From NCBI GenBank assembly GCA_964504985.1, contig CAZDFU010000006.1, positions 1-49,908 of the forward strand: DNA of 49,908 nucleotides, in the 5' to 3' direction. Below are positions 16,884-23,878 of this stretch, piece after piece. How positions within the stretch are numbered: position 1 is the first letter of the stretch; each line of letters begins with the position of its first letter. Source of the DNA: CAZDFU01 sp964504985 (GTDB lineage Bacteria; Patescibacteriota; Microgenomatia; Daviesbacterales; UBA10151). The translations under genes and the position numbers were made by a program. The notes under the pieces were generated by a model. It searched no databases. It was not told the origin of the DNA and worked only from the letters and a program-made list of their open reading frames with translations.

Positions 16884-17359
16884 CTTAGATATCTTTTAAA
16901 CCCTTCCAGAATTTCTGCTTTTTTTTCTTCAATTTTTGACCGCAGTGAATAATCTTTATAAATTCCTTTAAAAGATAGGGCGCAGCCTGCAGTTAACCTG
17001 GGATCAAATCTGGTATCTAAAAGCAGGGTTGTTCCAAAACTTTTTCTTGCATAGCTGCCAATTTGAGTCAAAGCTGCCTCATCAGGTTCAAATGCCAGGT
17101 AAATGGTAAGCGTTGTAAGTTTGCTAATCTGCATGTGCAGATTAGCAAAGGCTGTATAAACATTATCTTTGTTAAATTGTTGGTAAAAAGTTTCCGGTAA
17201 AGATTTTAACCAGGTCAGATCTTCTTTGGATAAAGGCGCCAGTATCTCCTGGTTGCCGAAAAGGGCTTTTAGCAGATAGGATTTAAGAACATTAAGCCGG
17301 TGTTTGAGTTGGGTTAATGAATAAGTGTCTCTTAAAATAATATTTAAGGTTTGGTCCAT
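16880..17359 (-). CDS. atpH: F1Fo ATPase delta-like stator subunit
   Basis: 159 residues (usual about 175). The C-terminal third has the conserved delta pattern (LLLDTRFDPRLTAGCALSFK, then YDYSLR-like DYSLRSKIEEKKAEIL), and the N-terminal part is helical as expected. In the classical enzyme delta joins the b stalk to the top of alpha3beta3. Here alpha lacks the matching N-terminal helix, so the docking mode may differ. It lies 6 bp after atpF and overlaps atpA by 4 bp. Confidence 0.82.
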   Translation of the reverse strand: MDQTLNIILRDTYSLTQLKHRLNVLKSYLLKALFGNQEILAPLSKEDLTWLKSLPETFYQQFNKDNVYTAFANLHMQISKLTTLTIYLAFEPDEAALTQIGSYARKSFGTTLLLDTRFDPRLTAGCALSFKGIYKDYSLRSKIEEKKAEILEGFKRYLR

Positions 17360-17365
17360 ATATCC

Positions 17366-18052
17366 TCATGCAATAAATTTCTCAGCCTTGGCTTTTTCAA
17401 GCGCCTCATAAACTAACTCCACATGATCTTTTAATGACAATTTTTTTGCCAGGACTATATTTAATGTCTGCTCCATAAGGGCAATGATATTTTCATCAAT
17501 AACTTTAAACTGTTGATTTTTATATGCTTCTATCAATTCCCTGGCGCTTTTTAGTTCCAACTCAATAGAGGAGGTAGTTTTCTGTTCGGTGTTGATTAAA
17601 AAATCAGATATTTTTTGTTCCAGACCCTCAAAAAGCTGGTTTACCCTTTGTTTGGTCATCTCTTGTGAGGCAACCTCAAATTGCTCAGCCCTTTTTTGAA
17701 GATCTGCCATAAATTGGATAAGTTTTGCCTGGCTCTCAGATATAGTTTGTTGAGAATTATTTAAAAGCTGGGTCAGTTTGGCAGAGTATTGTTGCTCTAT
17801 TTTGGAAGCTTCAAATTTGGTGTCTGCTACGACTTTAACAGCTTCAAGCTCAGCTTCCCCAATAATATTCTGGGATTTTTGGATGGATTGGTGAAAAGTT
17901 TCCAGCCCTTTTTCCTTAAATTTCTGCAATATTTTATCACCGTCTTTTTGCAGGGTCCTTCTTAGGTTATATTCACGCAGATAAAGCAGGACGCAGCTGA
18001 AACAAGCCAAGCCAAGAAGGATTAACCATATATTTTGGGGCAGTTCAGGCAT
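17366..18052 (-). CDS. atpF: Fo subunit b-like stalk protein, elongated
   Basis: 228 residues, versus about 160 in typical b. One N-terminal membrane helix (about 8-25, IWLILLGLACFSCVLLYL) is followed by an almost continuous charged helix or coiled coil to the C-terminus (Gln/Glu/Lys-rich). This is the arrangement of the peripheral stalk, with about 60 extra residues of coil. It sits between the c-like gene (51 bp) and atpH (6 bp). A longer stalk would change the distance between membrane and F1 head. Assignment rests on position and architecture more than on motifs. Confidence 0.8.
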   Translation of the reverse strand: MPELPQNIWLILLGLACFSCVLLYLREYNLRRTLQKDGDKILQKFKEKGLETFHQSIQKSQNIIGEAELEAVKVVADTKFEASKIEQQYSAKLTQLLNNSQQTISESQAKLIQFMADLQKRAEQFEVASQEMTKQRVNQLFEGLEQKISDFLINTEQKTTSSIELELKSARELIEAYKNQQFKVIDENIIALMEQTLNIVLAKKLSLKDHVELVYEALEKAKAEKFIA

Positions 18053-18103
18053 AGGTTGATAATACGACAGAATAAGTGTGGTGGCAAGTACAGAAGTAAT
18101 AGG

Positions 18104-18943
18104 TTATAACCTAATGATTAGTATTGAGGCCACAATTCCTATAATCCCGGTTACCACTAAAAGGCCTATGTTTATTATCATGGAAAGCTGGATAGTTGAT
18201 TTTGCCAAGGGGTTTCTGCCTAAGGCTTCAATGCTTTTGGCAATTGACCGGGAAAAAGTTAAAAACCCAAAGGTAAAACTTAAAAGAATTACTAGTCCTG
18301 CAGCTATAAAACGGACTACAGTGCCAAGCTGCCTGGGATCAGACACATTTTCTAACAGTGCAGTGCCCAGAAAGCCAAAGAGTCTGCCGGCAAACCTGGG
18401 ATTGGTTAGCTCTGCGTATTCAACCTTTAAAGCTACAGGGATTTTACCTGAAGCTACTTGTCCTTGCGGGCTATCTACTTTGGGGGCTCCTTCTCCGCTA
18501 AATTCACCCAAGGCAATGCCTAATACATAGCCTGATTCAGAAGCCCTTTGTCCTTTGCCGGCAACAGAAGAGGAGGTTATATAGTCGCCGTATTTGATAG
18601 CACCATTAAGGGTGGTGACGTTTACCTGGGTAATGCCGGAGCGGATAATGGGTTTTCCAGTGGTTTCTTTGCGGTAAACTAATATGGGTTTATCAGAAAT
18701 AACTCCAAACATTTTATTGTCAAAGCCAATTTCTGTACGGGTAAGACCTTGTTGAGTGGTTGTTAAAATATCCCCTTCCTGAGCTTCTGTATCTTTTACT
18801 TCATAAACTGAGGTAACTTCTACTCCCGGGGTTTGGGCATAAGCAGGCGCAAGGCAATGGGTTGCATACAATAGTAAAAATAATAAAAAAGGAAATATAA
18901 GATATAGCAGGGTCTGTAAGCTATGGCACCTAAACTTTGTCAT
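18104..18943 (-). CDS. Subunit c-like protein with signal peptide and outer domain; no ion-binding carboxylate
   Basis: 279 residues from the ATG at 18943 (a TTG five codons earlier is possible). Residues 1-36 form a signal peptide ending APAYA|Q. Residues about 60-160 form a beta-rich domain (FGVISDKPILVYRK, LNGAIKYGDYITSSSVAG, GYVLGIALGEF) resembling peptidase G2/IMC-type domains of phage-like fibres. The C-terminal 75 residues align with subunit c: helix 1, polar loop KSIEALGRNPLAKSTI (usual form VEAIARQPEA), helix 2. The essential Asp/Glu of helix 2 falls on a valine (about V263), and helix 2 has no acidic residue. Normal c is about 75-80 residues. The topology (outside domain, cytoplasmic loop) fits c. 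No subunit a gene lies in the operon. It may anchor an F1 head without conducting ions (inference). Confidence 0.8.
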   Translation of the reverse strand: MTKFRCHSLQTLLYLIFPFLLFLLLYATHCLAPAYAQTPGVEVTSVYEVKDTEAQEGDILTTTQQGLTRTEIGFDNKMFGVISDKPILVYRKETTGKPIIRSGITQVNVTTLNGAIKYGDYITSSSVAGKGQRASESGYVLGIALGEFSGEGAPKVDSPQGQVASGKIPVALKVEYAELTNPRFAGRLFGFLGTALLENVSDPRQLGTVVRFIAAGLVILLSFTFGFLTFSRSIAKSIEALGRNPLAKSTIQLSMIINIGLLVVTGIIGIVASILIIRL

Positions 18944-18994
18944 ATCTTCACAATACAATAATGGTTCCAGTTAGGTCAAATATAGGGGAAAAGA

Positions 18995-19029
18995 ATAAAA
19001 AAAGAGGCAGCCGTCTGCTGCTGCCTCTT
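18995..19029 (-). terminator. Intrinsic terminator/attenuator in the atp leader
   Basis: Minus strand: a perfect 10-bp stem AAGAGGCAGC/GCTGCCTCTT with an 8-nt loop (19002-19029), followed directly by a run of T. It points into the atp operon and stands only about 15 nt after the predicted transcription start, with no minus-strand gene upstream to terminate. It therefore looks like an attenuator or a short-RNA end. Confidence 0.75.
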
Positions 19030-19042
19030 AATTATTAAGTTA

Positions 19043-19071
19043 AGAATACAAAATATTAACTATATTGTCAA
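19043..19071 (-). promoter_or_regulatory. Consensus promoter of the atp operon
   Basis: Minus strand: -35 TTGACA (19066-19071), 17-bp spacer, -10 TATTCT (19043-19048). The predicted start is near 19036, leaving a leader of about 95 nt that contains the terminator hairpin. Confidence 0.75.
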
Positions 19072-19276
19072 GCTATCAAATCATATCAAAATAATTCATC
19101 ATAATTACCGCTTAGCCTTAAACTAGGTTGTAGGTTATAGGTTGTAGGTTGTGGATATAATCAAAATACTACCAAAATACATCAATGATAATTAATATAG
19201 GATAGAAATATGAATGTGAAAAGGCTGTGAAATGACACAAATTCTTACCGGATTTGTTTCAGAAATCTTTTGTAAA

Positions 19277-19306
19277 TTGTATGTAGTTTATCAAATATGC
19301 TAATAT
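19277..19306 (+). promoter_or_regulatory. leuS promoter, leaderless arrangement
   Basis: -10 TAATAT (19301-19306) with a weak -35 TTGTAT (19277-19282), 18-bp spacer. Only six bases separate the -10 from the ATG at 19313, so transcription would begin at the start codon; no Shine-Dalgarno is present. Confidence 0.5.
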
Positions 19307-19312
19307 CAGGCT

Positions 19313-21760
19313 ATGAGTAAGTACTTACCAAATCAAATTGAACCCAAATGGCAAAAGAAATGGATAGAGGATAAGGTGTTTAGTCCTGAAATGAACCAGG
19401 CAGAAAAACCCTTTTATAGCTTAATGATGTTTCCTTATCCTTCTGCAGAGGGACTCCATGTTGGTAACATGTATGCTTTTACTGGCTCTGATATCTACTC
19501 CAGATTTAAAAGAATGTCTGGTTTTGATGTATTTGAGCCTATTGGGTTGGATGGATTTGGAATACATAGTGAAAATTATGCTTTAAAGGTCAATGAGCAC
19601 CCTATGGACCTTTCCAAAAAAACAGAAAAAAGGTTTTATGGGCAGCTTCATATCATTGGTAACAGTTTTGACTGGACAAGGACTGTTGAGACTTATAAGC
19701 CTGATTATTACAAATGGACCCAGTGGCTATTTCTTCAGATGTATAAAAAAGGATTAGCTTACCGCAAAAAGGCCAGTGTGAATTGGTGTCCATCTGATAA
19801 GACTGTTTTGGCAGACGAACAGGTGAGTGACGGTAAGTGTGAGAGGTGTGGTAGTACAGTCGGGAAAAGGCTGCTTGAGCAGTGGTTTTTTAAGATTACT
19901 GATTATGCAGAAAAGTTACTAAATAATTTGGAGAAGTTAGATTGGTCAAATAAAGTAAAGATTGCTCAAGAGCAGTGGATAGGCAAGAAACAAGGGATAA
20001 ATATAACATATGAGATTGAAGGAAGCCAGGAAAAGGTTACCTGTTTTACCACCAGGCCTGATACTAATTTTGGGGCTACTTTTATTGTTGTTGGGCCGGA
20101 ATATCCCTTAATTGAAAAAATTACCAAGCCTGAGCATAAAGAAGAAATAGATAAATATATCAAACAGGCTCTTAGTAAATCAGAAGCAGATAGATTAGCA
20201 GAGGGTAAGAAGAAAACAGGGGCATTTACTGGTTCATATGCTATTAATAATTTAAACAACAAGAGATTACCTATTTGGGTGAGTGATTTTGTATTAGGTA
20301 ATGTGGGAACAGGAGCAGTGGTAGGTGTGCCAGGTCACGATCTACGTGATTTTCAGTTTGCCGTAGAGTTTAGTTTAGAAGTCATCAGGGTAGTAGGCGG
20401 TAAGGATGGAGATACCTCTGCTATTACCCATGAAGAGCAAGTACAAGAAGAGGAAGGGAAAATGATTAACTCAGAGTTTTTAAATGGGATGGATATCCAT
20501 GAAGCTGCAGTTAAAATTATGGATTATTTGGAAGAAAAGGGTTGGGGGAAAAGAGTTACTACTTACCATCTCCGTGACTGGTTAATTTCCCGGCAAAGAT
20601 ATTGGGGGCCTCCTATACCTGTAATTTATTGTGATAAGTGTGGCATCGTGCCTGTGCCAGACAAAGATTTGCCTGTAAAATTGCCGTTTGTGGAAGAGTT
20701 CAGACCATCAGGTACAGGTAAATCACCCTTGGCATCTGTTGAGGAGTTTTATAAAGTTAAATGTCCTAATTGTAATGGCGGGGCCAAGCGGGAAACAGAT
20801 GTGTCAGATACTTTTTTAGATTCTGCCTGGTATTTTTTGAGGTATCCTTCAACAGAAATTTCTGATAAAGCATTTGACCCTAGCAGAACAAAAAAATGGC
20901 TGCCGGTTAATATGTATATAGGCGGAGCCGAGCATTCAGTTTTACACTTACTTTATTCCCGTTTTGTAACTATGGTGCTGCATGATTTAGCCTATTTGGA
21001 TTTTGAAGAACCGTTTAGCACTTTTAGAGCTCATGGTTTGGTGATTAAAGATGGGGCTAAAATGAGCAAATCTAAGGGTAATATTGTTAATCCAGATAAG
21101 TATATTAAAGAATATGGGGCAGATACCTTAAGAACATATTTAATGTTTGTTGGACCATTTTCTGATGGTGGTGATTTTAGGGATAGCGGGATGGGAGGAA
21201 TTTATAGATTCCTCCAAAGAATCTGGGGGCTGCAAGGAAAATTGAAAATAGACGGTGACTATTTTCCCGGAGAATCGGAAACTGAAGATCAGAGGTTTAT
21301 GCATAAAACAATCAAAAAAGTAACTGAGGATTTAACAGGGTTGAAATATAATACAGCGATTGCATCCTTAATGGAATGGTTAAATTATCTGTCAAAGAAA
21401 GAACAGATTTCAAAAGAGGAGTATAAAACATTCTTGCTGCTGCTTGCTCCTTTTGCCCCTCATATAACTGAAGAGTTGTACCAACCCTTCAGAAATCAGA
21501 AATTATGGAGTATTCATAACCAGCTTTGGCCTCAATTTGATAAGAAATACCTGGAAGAGGAAGAAGTTTCAGTTGTTGTGCAAATTAACGGAAAAGTCAG
21601 GGATATTTTGCTGATACACAAAGATATAGTAAATAATAAAGAGTCAGTAGAAAAAATGGCGAAAGAGTCATTTAAAGCTAAGAAGTTTTTGGAAGGAAAG
21701 TCTGTGGAAAAAAGTGTGTATATACAAGGTAAAATTATCAGCCTTGTTGTTAGCAACTAG
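19313..21760 (+). CDS. leuS: Leucyl-tRNA synthetase
   Basis: Charges tRNA-Leu with leucine in the cytoplasm. 815 residues, a normal bacterial length. The class I signature is HVGN at about residue 45 (in SAEGLHVGNMYAF) and KMSKS is in KDGAKMSKSKGN. The CP1 editing insertion is present (TTRPDTNFGATFIVVGPEYPL; TGAVVGVPGHDLRD). Two zinc-type knuckles are visible (CPSDKTVLADEQ...CERCG and CDKCG...CPNC). The end carries the usual C-terminal domain (VVVQINGKVRDILLIHKD). The gene opens a long plus-strand run, divergent from the atp operon. Confidence 0.98.
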   Translation: MSKYLPNQIEPKWQKKWIEDKVFSPEMNQAEKPFYSLMMFPYPSAEGLHVGNMYAFTGSDIYSRFKRMSGFDVFEPIGLDGFGIHSENYALKVNEHPMDLSKKTEKRFYGQLHIIGNSFDWTRTVETYKPDYYKWTQWLFLQMYKKGLAYRKKASVNWCPSDKTVLADEQVSDGKCERCGSTVGKRLLEQWFFKITDYAEKLLNNLEKLDWSNKVKIAQEQWIGKKQGINITYEIEGSQEKVTCFTTRPDTNFGATFIVVGPEYPLIEKITKPEHKEEIDKYIKQALSKSEADRLAEGKKKTGAFTGSYAINNLNNKRLPIWVSDFVLGNVGTGAVVGVPGHDLRDFQFAVEFSLEVIRVVGGKDGDTSAITHEEQVQEEEGKMINSEFLNGMDIHEAAVKIMDYLEEKGWGKRVTTYHLRDWLISRQRYWGPPIPVIYCDKCGIVPVPDKDLPVKLPFVEEFRPSGTGKSPLASVEEFYKVKCPNCNGGAKRETDVSDTFLDSAWYFLRYPSTEISDKAFDPSRTKKWLPVNMYIGGAEHSVLHLLYSRFVTMVLHDLAYLDFEEPFSTFRAHGLVIKDGAKMSKSKGNIVNPDKYIKEYGADTLRTYLMFVGPFSDGGDFRDSGMGGIYRFLQRIWGLQGKLKIDGDYFPGESETEDQRFMHKTIKKVTEDLTGLKYNTAIASLMEWLNYLSKKEQISKEEYKTFLLLLAPFAPHITEELYQPFRNQKLWSIHNQLWPQFDKKYLEEEEVSVVVQINGKVRDILLIHKDIVNNKESVEKMAKESFKAKKFLEGKSVEKSVYIQGKIISLVVSN

Positions 21761-21860
21761 AACCATTGACTGCTAATAATTAACAGGTGGTGTTTAGACT
21801 GTTGGGATAGGACGATTAATTTTTTTGGTTCTGGATCTTTGTAAGGATTAGGTCCAGGGG

Positions 21861-21889
21861 TTGTAAAAAATAGGTAAGAATGTTATAGT
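21861..21889 (+). promoter_or_regulatory. Promoter of the SprT-like gene
   Basis: -35 TTGTAA (21861-21866), 17-bp spacer, -10 TATAGT (21884-21889). The predicted start is near 21896, almost at the ATG at 21899. Confidence 0.5.
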
Positions 21890-21898
21890 TTGGTGGAT

Positions 21899-22321
21899 AT
21901 GGCTTTTTCTGTCCAAAACCGTGACAATAACTGGCTTCTTTCACGGCTTTATTTTATCTGGTACAAACACTTCTCAGACATTGATCAGACAAATCCTGTT
22001 CATATTAAATTTGGCAGATATTCAAAATACAGGCTGGGTTCAATTAAACTTAACCGCAAAACAGACCACAGTTATATTGTTATTACCAGCATGTTTAAGC
22101 AAAAAAATATACCGGTAGAGGTGGTTGATCATACACTAGCTCATGAACTGGTACATTATGCCCATGGTTTTTCATCCAAAAGAACCCGTCTTCATAAATA
22201 CCCTCATGCCGGGGGGGTAGTTCAAAGGGAGATGGAAAAAAGAGGCATGGGTTATTTAAACTCTGCATATAAAGTCTGGATTAAAGAGTACCGTAAAAAA
22301 CTCTTGGAAGATGCAAGATAA
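21899..22321 (+). CDS. SprT-like zinc metalloprotease family protein
   Basis: About 140 residues from the ATG at 21899 (TTG 21890 and GTG 21893 are upstream in frame). The zincin motif HELVH is in HTLAHELVHYAHGF, followed by a later histidine in HKYPHAGGVV that may be the third ligand. Small SprT/YgjP/WSS1-like proteins of this kind are common in CPR genomes; DNA-protein crosslink repair or general proteolysis is known for relatives, but the substrate here is unknown. It overlaps comEA by 11 bp, so the two are cotranscribed and possibly translationally coupled. Confidence 0.7.
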   Translation: MAFSVQNRDNNWLLSRLYFIWYKHFSDIDQTNPVHIKFGRYSKYRLGSIKLNRKTDHSYIVITSMFKQKNIPVEVVDHTLAHELVHYAHGFSSKRTRLHKYPHAGGVVQREMEKRGMGYLNSAYKVWIKEYRKKLLEDAR

Positions 22322-22865
22322 GCTATTTGAGGCTTTAGAACATTTCAAACTCCCCATACTTTTGTCTTTGGTTGGAATTGTTTTAATAACCGGGGGGATA
22401 TTTGTCTCCAAAACCCCGGGGCAGAGTTTCCCCAAAGAAAGTTTGGTTAACAACCAAAACATTATTGTTGATGTTTCAGGCGCTGTTAATAACCCTGGTG
22501 TATATGAGTTAGCCCTAGGATCAAGAATAGAAGAGGCAATTAGCGCTGCAGGAGGTTTTAGCGGGTCAGCTAATAAAGAATATATATCAAAATATCTAAA
22601 TATGGCACAAAAACTAACAGATGGTACTAAAATCTATGTGCCAATTGAAGGGGAGGGGGAAGTTGAGGGATTAAGCATTCAGTCAAAGGTTAATATCAAC
22701 ACTTCAACTCAAGCAGAATTGGAAGCTCTTTCCGGGATAGGGTCTGTTACAGCCTCCAAAATAATATCTGACAGACCATATCAGACAATAGATGAGCTAA
22801 TTGACAAGAAAGTAGTTGGCAAAGGTGTTTTTGAAAAGATAAAAGACTCCATTTCAACATATTAA
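22311..22865 (+). CDS. comEA: ComEA-like DNA-binding competence protein
   Basis: 184 residues: one membrane helix (about 14-32), an SLBB domain (IIVDVSGAVNNPGVYEL to DGTKIYVPIEGEG, about 50-115) and a helix-hairpin-helix pair (VNINTSTQAELEALSGIGSVTASKII, about 128-184). In Gram-positive competence ComEA is the membrane receptor that binds incoming double-stranded DNA and hands it to ComEC. The directly following gene is comEC (5-bp gap), which supports the role. DNA uptake is plausible for CPR cells that lack nucleotide synthesis, but no pilus genes are in this window. Confidence 0.92.
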   Translation: MQDKLFEALEHFKLPILLSLVGIVLITGGIFVSKTPGQSFPKESLVNNQNIIVDVSGAVNNPGVYELALGSRIEEAISAAGGFSGSANKEYISKYLNMAQKLTDGTKIYVPIEGEGEVEGLSIQSKVNINTSTQAELEALSGIGSVTASKIISDRPYQTIDELIDKKVVGKGVFEKIKDSISTY

Positions 22866-22870
22866 GGCTA

Positions 22871-23878
22871 ATGCATAAAATTACGGCGGATTTACCCATA
22901 CTTTTAGCAATCATTCTCTATCTATTAATATTTTGGGTTAGAAGTATCCAGGGAGGATGGGATTTAAGGATTGATGTTTTTAAAGTGCAAAGGGATTATT
23001 TGGATGCAAAAATCAGCCAATTTTTACCTTCACCGCAAGCTGAACTATTGTCAGGCATATTACTTGGTCAAAATAAAAATTTGCCCTCTAACCTTAAACT
23101 GGCTTTGAGGGATACCTCAACGCTTCATATTGTGGTAGCTTCAGGTCAGAATTTGAGCATGGCTGGGGGGTTCTTCTTAGCCTTGTCTGGTTTAATAAAA
23201 AAAAGGAATGCAGTTTTTCTAACCCTTTTGGCAGTTTTCTTTTATACACTGCTTACTGGTTTTCAGATTCCAATTATCAGGGCAGCTATTATGTTTACCC
23301 TGGCCAGCCTGGCACAGCTTTTTGGCAGGCAAAGGGATGGAGTTTGGATATTAATAATTACAGCTTCTTTAATGCTTCTTATTAATCCTGCCTGGATTTT
23401 GGAGATTTCGTTTCAGCTTTCAGTTTTGGCTACCTTTGGAGTGGTATCAGCAGCGCCTATTTTACTCCGCTTTTTAAATAAGATACCCATTATTGGACAG
23501 GATTTGGCAGTGAGCTTAGGAGCGCAGGCTATGGTTGCTCCAATAATTGCTCAAAACTTTCATCAATTTTCCCTGGTTGGTTTATTAACGAATATTTTAA
23601 TACTTTGGACAATCCCTTTTATTATGATAGGCGGAGTTGTTATGCTTTTGGCTGGAATTATCTCAGCGGGCTTAGGAAATTTAGCAGGTCTTCTAGTTAG
23701 CACTCTGCTTACCTATTTTGTTTATATAGTTTCCTTTTTTGCCTCTTTGCCTTTTGCTTGGGAATACATAGGCGAAAAAGCATTGGTTGTTTGGGTAGGG
23801 TATTATTTGTTGGTTGGTGGGATTGTGTTATTATTAACTTATGGTCAAACAAAAAATCCTGGAAGGTTTAACAGCTAG
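22871..23878 (+). CDS. comEC: ComEC/Rec2 competence channel, membrane domain only
   Basis: 335 residues with about eight to ten hydrophobic helices and the ComEC 'Competence' domain signature (SGILLGQNKNLP; LRDTSTLHIVVASGQNLSM). In the usual ~700-800-residue protein the membrane channel is flanked by an N-terminal OB/DUF4131 part and a C-terminal metallo-beta-lactamase-like nuclease domain. Neither is present; the ORF stops after the last helix. No separate beta-lactamase-fold gene follows in this window. It probably transports single-stranded DNA, with strand degradation done elsewhere. It overlaps argS by 38 bp. Confidence 0.88.
   Translation: MHKITADLPILLAIILYLLIFWVRSIQGGWDLRIDVFKVQRDYLDAKISQFLPSPQAELLSGILLGQNKNLPSNLKLALRDTSTLHIVVASGQNLSMAGGFFLALSGLIKKRNAVFLTLLAVFFYTLLTGFQIPIIRAAIMFTLASLAQLFGRQRDGVWILIITASLMLLINPAWILEISFQLSVLATFGVVSAAPILLRFLNKIPIIGQDLAVSLGAQAMVAPIIAQNFHQFSLVGLLTNILILWTIPFIMIGGVVMLLAGIISAGLGNLAGLLVSTLLTYFVYIVSFFASLPFAWEYIGEKALVVWVGYYLLVGGIVLLLTYGQTKNPGRFNS

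Larger units (their letters stand above)
18944..19312. other. Divergent intergenic region between the atp operon and leuS
   Basis: 369 bp without a gene. From the left it holds the atp leader, an intrinsic-terminator hairpin, a consensus promoter for the atp operon (minus), a block of GTTGTAGGTTATAG-type short repeats at about 19123-19160, and the leuS promoter (plus). No RNA-gene fold other than the hairpin was recognised in the remaining 100 bp. Confidence 0.8.

Noticed and set aside
21820..21860. CTGGATC...GGTCCAG hairpin after leuS as a terminator
   Set aside because: The stem is short, with a G-U pair and no T run behind it.
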